Of a DNA stretch of 64,000 nucleotides, positions 16,984 through 26,489 are shown one piece after another. Source of the DNA: Thermomicrobiales bacterium. Its GTDB lineage: Bacteria > Chloroflexota > Chloroflexia > Thermomicrobiales > UBA6265. A program made the position numbers and the translations under genes. The stretch's first letter is position 1. Every line of letters begins with the position of its first letter. The DNA lies in contig JAMLHN010000002.1 of assembly GCA_023957115.1 (NCBI GenBank), positions 124,001 through 188,000 on the forward strand, in the 5' to 3' direction. The notes beneath the pieces are model-generated. The model was not told the origin of the DNA and ran no database searches. It saw only the letters and a list, made by a program, of their open reading frames with translations.

Positions 16984-18050
16984 GTCAGGTCGGGCCGTTC
17001 TCGTTCCAGCTTCGAGACGATAGCCCGTACATTCTGCGCCTTTTCACGGTCGACGACCAAGAGCGCGTCTGCGAGATCGATGATCGCCAGATTCTCGACA
17101 CCCACCAGGGCAACCGGCCGATCCTGCTCGGACCAGACCACGCACCGGTTTGCCTCCTCGGCAATGACCTCACCCTGAAAGCAGTTCGCATCGGCGTCAG
17201 CCTCGACGAGCTCGGAGAATCCCTTCCAGTCACCGATATCGGACCAACCCATCTCGACCGGCACGACCACGAATCGATCGACATGCTCCATCAGACCCTG
17301 ATCGATGGTGGTGACCGGCAGATCGAGCCAGGCGCGCTCGATATCCTCTTGTCGACGGTCATCCTCCCACCAGTCAGCTATGCGCTGGAGGGCGGCAAAC
17401 AACTCGGGCTGGGCCCGTTCGAACTCGCTCAGAAAGACATCGATGCGCCAGACGAACATGCTGGCGTTCCAAAGGTAGCGTCCATTTGCGAGAAACTGTT
17501 CGGCGGTGGCCAGATCCGGTTTTTCCACAAAACGATGCGCGAAATAGGCGCCAGGCAGAGCCCGATCGTCGGACCGTTCGATGTAGCCGTAGCCAGTTTC
17601 CGGTCGGTCTGGTTCGATCCCAATGGTGGTCAGATATCCTTCGTTGGCCGATTCGATGGCCGATGCGAGCGCGCGCCGAAAAGCGGCTGTGTCTCCAATC
17701 TTGTGATCGGCGGCAAAGCTGCCCATGATGGCCTCGGGATCGCGCCGGGCGATCAGCAGCGCAGCCAGTGTGATGGCCGTGCCCGTTCCACGCATCCCGG
17801 GCTCGACGAGCAGGTTTTGCTCCGGAAGCTCGGGGAGTTGTCTGGCGATGGAGGCGAGATGGGCGGCGCCAGATACGGTGTAGATGCGGTCGGGCGGCGA
17901 GAATGGCTCCACTCGTTGAGCGGTGAGCTGCAGGAGCGAGCGCCCGCCGATCAACGGCAGCAGGAATTTCGGTCGGTGGGCGCGGCTGAGCGGCCAGAGG
18001 CGTGTTCCCGCTCCTCCCGCAGGGATAACGGTATAGAAATCTCGGTACAT
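16980..18050 (-). CDS. manC: mannose-1-phosphate guanylyltransferase
   Basis: A 356-residue nucleotidyltransferase that makes GDP-mannose from mannose-1-phosphate and GTP. The signature is at the N terminus: VIPAGGAGTRLWPLSR, then the lysine-bearing RPKFLLPLIGG. Later blocks EPGMRGTGTAITLAALLIAR, FVEKPDLATAEQFLANG, YLWNASMFVWR and the C-terminal WSDIGDWKGFSEL are typical of the GMP family without a fused isomerase domain. The start ATG 18050 is set by homology; the open frame runs much further upstream but is not family-like. It is translationally coupled to ilvA and divergent from the broken maf gene 71 bases away. Confidence 0.92.
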   Translation of the reverse strand: MYRDFYTVIPAGGAGTRLWPLSRAHRPKFLLPLIGGRSLLQLTAQRVEPFSPPDRIYTVSGAAHLASIARQLPELPEQNLLVEPGMRGTGTAITLAALLIARRDPEAIMGSFAADHKIGDTAAFRRALASAIESANEGYLTTIGIEPDRPETGYGYIERSDDRALPGAYFAHRFVEKPDLATAEQFLANGRYLWNASMFVWRIDVFLSEFERAQPELFAALQRIADWWEDDRRQEDIERAWLDLPVTTIDQGLMEHVDRFVVVPVEMGWSDIGDWKGFSELVEADADANCFQGEVIAEEANRCVVWSEQDRPVALVGVENLAIIDLADALLVVDREKAQNVRAIVSKLERERPDLT

Positions 18051-18121
18051 GGCGTCCGGATCGATGCTCCACGGCTGACTGTCGGCCGGTTGAACGAATC
18101 GTACATGGAAAGGGAGCGCGT

Positions 18122-18358
18122 ATGCCTTCGATGGATCGACGTTTGATCCTCGCATCGGGTTCGCCACGGCGCTTCGAGCTGTTGGGACAGGTGGTCGACC
18201 ATTTCGACGTTCGTGTGAGCGGTATTCCGGAACCGGTCGATCCATCGCTGAGCCCGGCAGAAAATGTGCTCGAGATCGCGCGGGCGAAAGCAAATGCAGT
18301 CGCGTCGGCCTGTGAAGGTTTTGGTGATTGCCGCTGATGATGTTTGTGTTGGATGAAA
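18122..18358 (+). pseudogene. Maf-type nucleotide pyrophosphatase, truncated
   Basis: The first 60 or so residues match Maf/YhdE: RLILASGSPRRFELLGQV at the substrate loop, then VSGIPEPV and AENVLEIARAKANAVA. The frame stops after FGDCR, but one base over it continues as VLVIAADDVCVG, which fits the family's next block (VIGADTVVV). After about 18358 nothing recognisable remains, so two-thirds of a normal protein of about 195 residues is gone. It is divergent from manC. This looks like genuine truncation plus a frameshift, unlike the indel-only genes further right. Confidence 0.75.
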
Positions 18359-18359
18359 T

Positions 18360-19002
18360 CCTCCTGGAAACCAGCCGATGCGGCGTGAAATGCCCGTCGC
18401 GATGCTCCGGCAGTTGCGGTCGCCGGCACGAGGTCCTGGCCGCGGTGTTCGATCGATGCCGGAGAGATGGGACGGAAGTGCGGCCGTCGTGATTCGATTC
18501 CTGGTGTTCTGCGAGATCAAACATAACGCTACTAGAGCCACTCGATAAGGCTGGCACTTCTGCATCGGGGAGGCGGCAGGTAATGGTGAATCGATCGACG
18601 GTTGCTTCCCTAAACGTGGTCAGACTCGATGCACGACAGCCGTTATGTTGATTACTCTCGATCCTAGCCCATTCTTGCGAAATAAGAACGTGATCGATCA
18701 GTGAGCAGCGCCCCCTGCACGCTTGGTTTTGGTGCCGCGGAGCGGCTGGATTTTGGTGGTTTGTGTCTAGACTATTGTCTGCTTGTACTAATTATAGCGT
18801 TTGCTCGCACGGACTGGATCCGCGGTTCGAGTCGAGACTCGCGTGAGCCTCTTGTGATCCGATGGCCGGCAGCGCCAGTGAGCACGACCTTCTTGCGGTA
18901 GCGCAACGACACACCGCACAGTCGCCAAGCTTAGCCGGCAATAGGCTGGGGACCGTCAGAGTCCCGCCGGGCCTTTCTTGGTGATGAGCGACTCCACCCC
19001 AT
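18360..19002. other. gene-poor stretch
   Basis: No supported gene; composition is more AT-rich and less codon-like than its surroundings. On the minus strand around 18860-18905 a short reading segment, KKVVLTGAAG, resembles the start of an NAD(P)-dependent epimerase/dehydrogenase, but nothing follows it in any frame. Probably decayed genes between the maf remnant and the dispersed repeat. Confidence 0.4.
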
Positions 19003-19186
19003 CGGGTACGCACGCACGGAAAGAAATTAGAGCGCCTTGCAGGCAAGTTCGGACAACGAACTCTGGAATTTCACAGAGAACCAAGTCGCTCTGTCGCGTA
19101 CGTACGCGTGGAAAGAGTCTTAGCCCAGCGTTTCAACGTTGGAGAATCTTCCGCAACTCGTACGAGTCCAGGGTTTCAACCTTGGG
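19003..19186. repeat. dispersed repeat, copy A, with two hairpins
   Basis: About 180 bases that align with 51811-51992 at roughly three-quarters identity by eye. Two related segments (ending in TTAG at 19027-19030 and 19120-19123) give a 93-base internal period. The right end has two short palindromes of the form CCAGSGTTTCAACSYTGG, at 19125-19142 and 19168-19185. No open frame or transposase is associated. Copy A abuts the end of the broken LLM oxidoreductase. Confidence 0.75.
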
Positions 19187-19190
19187 GAAC

Positions 19191-19963
19191 CTATTCCCCG
19201 AACTTGTCTCTCCACATAACGAGCGCATGGAGGGCATCGGCATCGAACTCGGGAGCCGAGTGTCGAATGATGATGTGATCGAATCCCCGCGCGACGTAGT
19301 CTTCGACCATCGCCTGGTCGAACGGAGGCGAGACCGTCACGGAGCGTTCGATCTCGTTCGGATCCCGCCCGACCTTCTCACACCATTCATCGAGGATCTG
19401 GTTCTTTTGCCGATAAAGGTACCTGCCAATTCCAGATGTCGGCATACTGCGCGGTTATGCGGAGCGTCACCTTCAAGCCCACTGCCCCGATCTTCATGAT
19501 CGGCAACGTTCGATGACCGGCCGGGGTTCAGCCTCGCCAGCCGGTCTTTGATGACCGGCAGCGCTGCATCCAGTGCCTTCCAGTGGTCGGGCGCCGTCCC
19601 GAACTCATATCCACTTCATCGTAATCACGCCAAATGTAACCGGCGCCGATGCCCTGGATATACGCCCTCCGGAGAGATGGTCCGACCGTCGGGCCATGTC
19701 CGCCAGCAGATTTGGTTGCGATACGAATTGCAGGTCACCAACATGCCGAATTGCACATTGCCGGTCACTTCAGCCATCGCCGCCAACGCGGGTGTACCCC
19801 TCGAAATGCGTACTCTCAGGATCTCCACTCAAGGGAAAAATGATCCCCATGTCCAGAGCGTGTCGGCTCCAGAATGCGTCGACAGTCCGCCATGCCTCGC
19901 GAAGACGATCGACGGAGAGCATGCTGTGGGAACGACCGCTGCGCCGATCCGGATTCTGGTCAT
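19191..19963 (-). pseudogene. LLM class (luciferase-like, F420-type) oxidoreductase, frameshifted
   Basis: Pieces in different frames, in correct order, match LLM class F420-dependent oxidoreductases: LAAMAEVTGNVQFGMLVTCN, then LLADMARTVDH, a GPGIGAGY-like segment, [20 protein letters not shown], then [16 protein letters not shown], and finally [15 protein letters not shown] and a C-terminal helix in the 84-residue open frame 19191-19445. At least five indels are needed to join them into a protein of about 260 residues. The start ATG (19963) follows the DUF1801 stop by eight bases, so the two formed an operon. Confidence 0.75.
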
Positions 19964-19970
19964 CTGAACG

Positions 19971-20412
19971 TCACCCCCATATCTGCATCGTCTTTGGAAT
20001 CTTTGGCTTCTGCATCTCGGCCTGGAAGTATGCGACCGTTTGCCGTGTCAAATCGGCCAGCACTTCATCGTCGATCGTAACCGAGTCGAACTTCGATACA
20101 GCTCTTGCCGATCTTACAACCAGGAAATCGGTCCCGAAACGATTCGGTCAGGTACTTCCCGCCGTCGGCGCAGTTGGTGTAGATCGAGACGTATCGCTTG
20201 CGACTGGCCACGCCGACCATGAAAAATTGCCTTCACGCGGCCGCTGGCATAGCGATAGTGATAATGCCCGAATCCGATGACCCCGTCACCGTAGCTCCAG
20301 AGCGCCCGTGGGAGCCCGGGCTCGGCCGTTTCGATGACATCGAGCAGATGCTCGATTCGTGCGTTCGACGAGGTTCGGAGAGTGCGGCAAGGTAACGGTC
20401 GATCTCGGACAT
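19971..20412 (-). pseudogene. DUF1801-like domain protein, frameshifted
   Basis: Starting at ATG 20412 (MSEIDRYLAALSEPRR), protein similarity continues through three frames: RIEHLLDVIETAEPGLPRAL and WSYGDGVIGFGHYHYRYASG, then VGVASRKRYVSIYTNCADGG and KYLTESFRDRFPGCKIGKS, then LADLTRQTVAYFQAEMQK. The order and length (about 147 residues) fit a DUF1801/YdhG-like protein of unknown function. Three single-base indels explain all the breaks, with no nonsense substitution otherwise. It is upstream of the LLM oxidoreductase in the same direction. Confidence 0.6.
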
Positions 20413-20570
20413 CGAAACCTCTCATGCTTGTGCTCGGTTGGGGCGCAGCTCCATTCTAGCGGACGATGCCAGATGTCAGACATCTTCGATAGAGCAACGC
20501 GGAAAAAGCGCGGCTATGACACAATGCCGGACGGAGCGACCGGTAGTTTCGATGGAGGAGTAGCTGTCGA

Positions 20571-22189
20571 ATGGCATGGCCGAATTTGGGACTGGCCCAC
20601 CGTCCAATGGCGATGGGGACTCGAGGCGCGGTTGCGTCGGCGCACCCCCTGGCGTCACTGGCGGGGATGGAGATCCTCAAATCGGGTGGCAATGCGGTCG
20701 ACGCGGCGGTTGCGGCCTGCGTCCCTCAATGTGGTCGAACCATGTCCGGGCTAGGTGGCAGCGGATACATGCTGGTCTACACCGCCCAGGACCGCCGGCT
20801 TCGTGTGCTCGACTATATCGGCCCCGCATCTCGCAATGCCGCGCTGGACGCCTTCGCGCATGAAGGCGAAAAGAACTACGGGCCCAAGTCGCCATTGATC
20901 CCCTCGGCCGCATCTGGATGGCTGACCGCGCACGCCGAATACGGTTCGTTGCCGCTCGATACGCTCTTTGCTCCGGCGATCGGCTATGCCACCCATGGCG
21001 TTCCGCTGACCGCGAAGAACGCCTTCTTTTTCGACATGGTCTATCGCGCCGGCAATCTCACCGAGATGGCCAAGAGCGTCTTCATGCCCAACGGCCGCGC
21101 CCCGGTCGCCGGGGAGGTGATCCGTCAACCGAAGCTCGCGGCCACGTATCAGCGCCTCGCGCGGGAAGGCATCGAGTCCTTCTATCGCGGACCGCTGGCC
21201 AGCAAAATCGTGCCCAATCGATCCAGTCCCAGGGGGGCATTCTCGACGCCAAGGGACCGGCCAATTACGAACCGGCCTGGAAAGACCCACTTGGCATCGA
21301 CTACCGCGGGTACTCGATCAACTGCCCGCCGCCGAGCTGCAGTGGCTGGCAATACCTGCAGGCGTTCAAGATGCTGGACGCGTTTGACCTTGCCGCTGGG
21401 ACGAACTCGACCCGAAGCCCACCGCTACACTCTGCCGAAATCGCCAAGATCGCGGTTGCCGACCGTATCGCCTATACGACCAATCCGAACATCGACCTCG
21501 ACACCCTGCTTTCGGATGCGTACACGCAGGAGCGTCGCAATCTGCTGGATCCCGGTTCGGCTGCTCGCGTGCAGGGTGAGCGGTACGAGGGACCGCGGGC
21601 GGAGGGCATGATTGCTCCCGGCGATCCGAAGCGCGTCCTCAAGGAATGTACGACTCATTTCGATGTCGTCGATGCGGACGGCAATGCGGTCTCCATTACC
21701 CAATCGCTCGGAGACGGGTTCGGGAGCGGTGTCATGGCCGGAGAGACCGGGCTGATGCTCAACAACTTCGGATACTGGTTCGATTTCCAGCCTGAAAGCC
21801 CCAACGCGATCGGCCCACACCGGAACATCGAAATGTGCATGGCCCCGGCCGCCATTTTCCGCGACGACAAGCTCTTCATGATGATCGGCACGCCGGGGTC
21901 GTTCGGAATTCTACCGACGACCCGCAGATGGTCAACGTCATCGATCACGAGTTCTCGATCGAGCAGCTATAATTTACGTATCAAAGCCACCCGGAAGCGG
22001 CACAACGCTTCAGATCAAGTACATCCAGTCGAGGTGACTCGTCTCACCGCGTGGGCGACCTGGAGCTGCATGGCGACTGGTCACCCCCTCGTTGGAGGCG
22101 GTCAGGGCATCATGATCGATCCCGGATACCGGCGCGCCTACTGTGGCGGCGGCGACCCACGACGCGACGGTTACGCACTCGCCTGGTAA
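20571..22189 (+). pseudogene. gamma-glutamyltransferase family protein, frameshifted
   Basis: The N-terminal part (20571 to about 21213) is an intact GGT start: ASAHPLASLAGMEILKSGGN, NAVDAAVAACV, MSGLGGSGYMLVY. After an indel near 21213 the frame continues as QSQGGILDAKGPANYEPAW through the autoprocessing threonine in CTTHFDVVDADGNAVSITQS and the oxyanion and lid region. Beyond about 21905 more indels scatter DDPQMVNVIDHEFSIEQ, DLELHGDWSP and VGGGQGIMIDP across frames. Joined, it would be a protein of about 540 residues. GGT-family enzymes transfer or hydrolyse gamma-glutamyl groups and self-cleave at the threonine. GGAGGAG precedes the start. Confidence 0.85.
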
Positions 22190-22206
22190 CAAGGAGTCAA
22201 CGTTCG

Positions 22207-23217
22207 ATGAAGCATTACTACGTAACCGCGCCGGGTGAGATCGGACTCATCGAGGAACCGATCCCGGAACCAGGATCGGGTGAGGTGCAGATCAAGGTAA
22301 CCCATACCGCGATCAGCCCGGGCAGCAATGTCTATATCTATCAAACTGGCTCCTACACGGGCGAATGGCTTGGCACTCCATCAGGGAATGTGTCTACATG
22401 GGATCCACTCGTCACCAAGCTCGGTGCGGGGGTGGTCCCGCTGGGTTGGACAGCCGGTTTCGCTCAATGGCGTCGGTCATCAGGGAGTACTGTCGCCCCA
22501 CTGAAGCGGAGTCCACGCATACCGGACGGCATTTCCCCCGAAGCCGCCAGCCTCGTATCGGCCGGATGGGCGGTCAGCGCGCTGCATTTGGGACGGTACG
22601 CCGCGGCAGAGACGGTCGCGGTCGTCGGTCTTGGTCTCGTCGGAGCATCGACTGCCCTTGTCGCCGATATGATGGGTGCGCGCGTCATCGGAATCGATGC
22701 TTGATTCCAGAGCAGGTCGAATTCGCCCAATCCTCGGATTGACCGCCCGGTTGTGCAAGGCGGCAATGACGAAGGCCGCGGCGACCAGTGCGGCGGGCGC
22801 TCAGGAGTCGGTCTGGTCATGGAGACCAGCGGTGCGTGGTCGGGCTTCCGAGCAGGCGTTCGATATCTGCCGCGAGTACTCCCGCATCGCATTGATGGGT
22901 CTCTACCGCCACGCACCCACAGCCGAATACGCCCTGAAGCTGCACAAGATGCTCTACGGATTCCCGAGCAAGCTGCTGAAGAGATCGAAGTCGTCGGCTG
23001 CGGATACGACCCGGAGGAGACGCTGGCCGGCGCGCCGTTCACCTTTACCAGGGAGTCGAACTACCGCTACCTGCTGGAACAAGCCGGCCGCGGCAGGATC
23101 GATCTCGACAAGCTGGTGACCGATCGTTTCGCCGCGGATGAGATCGGAAACGTCTTGGCCAAATTCGCCGCCGGCGATCGGACGATGATCGGCGCCGTCT
23201 TCAACTGGGGAGCGTGA
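22207..23217 (+). pseudogene. zinc-type MDR (alcohol dehydrogenase-like) oxidoreductase, frameshifted
   Basis: ATG 22207 follows an AAGGAG site. The N-terminal GroES-like part reads EVQIKVTHTAISPGSNVYIY, then ISPEAASLVSAGWAVSALHL and the Rossmann motif VAVVGLGLVGASTALVADMM, up to 22704. After that, matching pieces lie in two other frames (GLVMETSGAW, then EEIEVVGCGYDPEETLAGAP and LDKLVTDRFAADEIGNVLAK) down to the stop at 23217. At least four indels are needed. It sits eight bases or fewer from the next gene, so this was one operon with the GGT and Gfo/Idh genes. Confidence 0.75.
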
Positions 23218-23218
23218 C

Positions 23219-24293
23219 ATGGCAAAGCGCCGGCTTGCCGTCGTTGGTCTCGATCACTATCACACGACCGGTTGGGTCGAGAGCATCGAGCTCTTTCCCG
23301 ATGAGCTCGAGATCGTCGGGATCTATGAGCCCGATCGCACGGTGTGGAGCGGTTTGGCGCCCCGCTACTACGACCCGCACCTGAAACCGTCCCTCCATGA
23401 ACGGCATCGGGCAACCCCGTTTTTCGACGATCTCGGCAAATTGATCGAAACCGCGTCGCGCCCGATCTCGCTGGTCACACTCCAGATCGAGATATACCGG
23501 GCGCACGATCGAGCTTACGGGCCAACGCCGGAATCCACATGCTGGTCGACAAACCAGGCGCCGCCAACCGGGCAGCCACCGCCAAGCGCGCCTTTGCCGT
23601 GGCGGATGCAAACGATGTGAGAGTGGCGGCAACTGCACTCCGCCGGTACGGGCGAGCTGGCAATATGCCTATGGGCTGTCGCGAGGCGCCCCGGCCGGCT
23701 GCTTTCGACCGATTCCGTCTTCGGCACCTCGTCGCCGTTCGTGCACGGCCAGACAGCCACCTCTTTTCCGAGACCTGCAAGGCGGCGGGAATCCTGATCA
23801 ACTGAAATTTTTGAGATCGACCAGCTCCTCTGGCTGACCGGCAGAACGCATCGTCGAGGTCCAGGCCCTTTCCGGGCAGGTCAACGAGGCCGGCATTGAT
23901 GTCGAGGATGCCATGTCGCTGGCGTTTCGTTACCGGTCAAAACATCCGGCACGGCATGCACGTTCGTGCTGCCGCGAACGATGTCGGATGGGTATGTCGC
24001 ACTGCGCGGCGAACGCGGATCGCTCTCGGTCAGATTCGATGGGACGGTGAGCTGGTTCGGAGCGGGGAACCCGGGACGATCCGGTCCGTGAGGAAACACT
24101 GACCTACCGGATGGCAACCCTTCCCGGGTATGGCGCCATGGCCCCGGCAGTGATTCGCGATTTGCTTTCCGCCATCGAAGAGGACCGGCAACCGCTGGCC
24201 AATGGAGATGCATTGATCGCCACGTTGGGAGTCATCGACGCCGCCTATGAAGCGGCAAGAACCGGTGAACGAGTTCAGGTTGATTGGTCGTAA
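23219..24293 (+). pseudogene. Gfo/Idh/MocA family oxidoreductase, frameshifted
   Basis: This is a paralogue of the intact gene at 33807-34901, which serves as a template. The start KRRLAVVGLDHYHTTGWVES matches LRTVVAGLEHYHVTGWAET, and LFPDELEIVGIYEPD and YYDPHLKPSL follow. Further right, MLVDKPGAANRAATAKRAF, RGERGSLSVRFDGTVSWFG and LPGYGAMAPAVIRDLLSAIE appear in other frames, ending IDAAYEAARTGERVQVDWS at 24291. Around six indels plus a poorly matching middle section are needed. It would be an NAD(P)-dependent sugar- or cyclitol-type dehydrogenase. Confidence 0.75.
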
Positions 24294-24315
24294 CACGGGA
24301 TAGGAGAGGAACCAG

Positions 24316-25226
24316 GTGAAATTCGTTAGTTATTCGAAGGACGGCGGGGCGTTCCGCGCGGGATTGTCGCTCGACGGCAAGGTGGTCGACCTGGCCGATG
24401 GCGCCACCGCCATTGGCGCGACGCTGCCCAGCAATGTGGTCGATATTCTGGCCCTCGGTGACGGGAATCACCATTGCCGGCGATATCTATGGATACCGCG
24501 GTCGGCGGCGTGCCGACCGTTGCGGAAGGCGATGTCACCCTCGGCGCCGCCATCCAGACTCCGCCAACACGGCGATCTTCCTGCTGGCTGGGAACTACCA
24601 GTCCCACATCATCGAAGGCGGCGGATCGGCGGTCGACAAGGAGAAGATCAATCCGCGTCCCTTCATCAAGCCGTCGACGGCAATCATTGGCACCGGCGAT
24701 CCGATTCTGATTCCGCCCGATTCCCGACCTGGACTGAGATCGAGATGCCAGCGGTCATCGGCAGCCAGGACGTCATATTTCGGTTGATGAGGCCAACGAC
24801 TACCTTGCTGGCTGCCACCGTCTTCAACGACGTCTCGGCGTTCTCTGAAGATCGCCGAAGGACGCGAAGAGCGCCCGGGTGACCTCTGGTTCGACTGGCT
24901 CCTTGGCAAATGGTGCGATTCCTTCGCCGCGATCGGCCCCTACCTGGTGACCAAAGACGAATCAGGCGATCCGAGCACCCTCGAAATGGCGCTGACCGTC
25001 AATCGTGGTGAGCTGCGCCAGCATTCGGACGCCGGCGAGATGATCTTTTCTATCCCGGAGTCGGTCGCGTTTCTGTCGCGTTTCGTCACGCTGCGCCCAG
25101 GCGATCCAGTCTGCGCCGGGGACTCCGGGCGGCGTGGGCGCCGCCACCGAGACCTACCTCAAGGCCGGCGACCACGTCGTCGCCAAGATCGAGAAGCTCG
25201 GCACGCTGGAGAACACCGTTCAGTAG
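24316..25226 (+). pseudogene. fumarylacetoacetate hydrolase family protein, frameshifted
   Basis: A second FAH family gene, related to 1005-1889. It starts MKFVSYSKDGGAFRAGLSLD after GAGAGGAACC, then breaks: NYQSHIIEGGGSAVDKEKIN with PRPFIKPSTAIIGTGDPILI, then CDSFAAIGPYLVTKDESGDP, GEMIFSIPESVAFLSRFVTL and finally ETYLKAGDHVVAKIEKLGTL at the C terminus. Four to five indels separate the segments. The stop at 25224 is followed at once by a GGCAAAA heptamer array. Last gene of the broken plus-strand series. Confidence 0.75.
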
Positions 25227-25291
25227 GCAAAAGGCAAAAGGCAAAGGCGAGCAAAAGGCCCAAAGGCAAAAGGCAAAGGCAAGGCAAAGCC
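25224..25291. repeat. GGCAAAA-type heptamer array
   Basis: Repeats of GGCAAAA and close variants, beginning at the stop codon TAG of the FAH pseudogene and extending about 65 bases with two phase slips. Same class as the 6235 and 46729 arrays. Confidence 0.75.
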
Positions 25292-25453
25292 TCGCCGCGC
25301 GTTCCGTCGTCCGACCGAAGCCGGAGAAGACCGCCTCGCCGCGGCGAGTCGTATCGACCCACCAGTCACATTGCGAACGACCACAAATCAAACGAGACCG
25401 CGGATTCACCCCGCGGGTCTCGTGTACGTGGTCGGCAGGATTACGCTCTCCTT

Positions 25454-25557
25454 GACTGCCGACTGCCGGCTGCCGACTACCGACCTGCCGACTGTCGACT
25501 GCCGTACCGTGGAAACTGCCGACTGCACCGACTGCCGACTACCGACTGCCGACTGCT
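25454..25557. repeat. GACTGCC heptamer array
   Basis: Two blocks of GACTGCC and one-base variants. The first block (25454-25503) has seven consecutive units with one eight-base unit. The second (about 25514-25557) ends inside the stop codon of the minus-strand permease gene. Between this and the GGCAAAA array (25292-25453) I see no gene. Confidence 0.75.
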
Positions 25558-26461
25558 ACGTCCGTGACCGAGGATCGAGCGCGTCACGGGAACCATCGCC
25601 GATCAGGTTCACGGCCATCACGGTCACCACGATGGCGATGCCGGGCGGAATCAAAGCCACGGCTCAGATTCGAGCGTGTTGATATTCCGCGCGACGTTGA
25701 GCATATTGCCCCAGCTTCGATGTCCGGCGGCTGGATACCACGCCCGGAATGAGTCCCGCTTGAGGGAGAATCGCCTGCGCGATTCCGAGCGTGACATAAA
25801 CGATGATCACGTCGAGCACATTCGGGATGGCGTGCAACGCGACGATCCGCCGGGTCGGCACCCCAACCGCCTCGGCCGCGGTGATGTACTCGGTCTCGCG
25901 CACGGACAAGACCTTCGCGCGTACGAGGCGACACGGAATCATCCAGAACAACAATCCGATGACCAGAATCGTATTGACCAACCCAGGACCGGCCGCGGCT
26001 GCGACGGCAACGAAGATCACCACTGGGGGGAACGTCATCATGACATCGGTGAACCGCATGATGATCATGTCGGTCTTACCACCGAAGAACCCGGCGCAGG
26101 CGCCCAGGATGATGGCAATGGCCACCGAGATGAGCACAGCCAGCACGCCGACCAGCAACGACACCCGGCCCGCATAGACCGTCCGCGTGAAGATATCGCG
26201 TCCGGTTCGATCGGTGCCGAGCCAATGTTCCATCGAGGGCGATTGCCCGCGCGCCCGGAGATCGATCTGGTTGGGATCGTACTGGGTCACCACTGGAGCA
26301 AAGATGGCCATCAGGGCGATGATCAGAAAAACGATCAACCCGGTCATTGCCAGCCGGTGATGCATGAAACGCCGCAGGACCTCGCGGGCCGGGCTCCGGA
26401 CCACGTCTTTCGCCCCCAACAGCGAATCATCAGCCGGAGCTCGATAGACCGGTTGGACCAT
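25556..26461 (-). CDS. oligopeptide ABC transporter permease (DppC/OppC type), C-terminus frameshifted
   Basis: A C-type permease whose frame is intact from 26461 to about 25765: N-terminal RFMHHRLAMTGLIVFLIIAL, the GTDRTGRDIFTRTVYAG block, and the EAA loop ITAAEAVGVPTRRIVALHAI. Beyond LGIAQAILPQAGL, three indels put GIQPP, SWGNMLNVARNINTLESEPW, and IPPGIAIVVTVMAVNLIGDG with RDALDPRSRT in alternating frames; the last ends at a TAG at 25556-25558 inside a heptamer array. An upstream ATG at 26533 would overlap the B-type permease by 44 bases; 26461 avoids this but has a weak ribosome site. Confidence 0.82.
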
Positions 26462-26489
26462 CTGAGATTCGTTTGGATCGGTCGCTTGG

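Noticed and set aside
18860..18905. NAD-dependent epimerase gene start (KKVVLTGAAG) on the minus strand
   Set aside because: Only about ten residues match and no continuation is found in any frame, so it is mentioned under the gene-poor stretch but not called.
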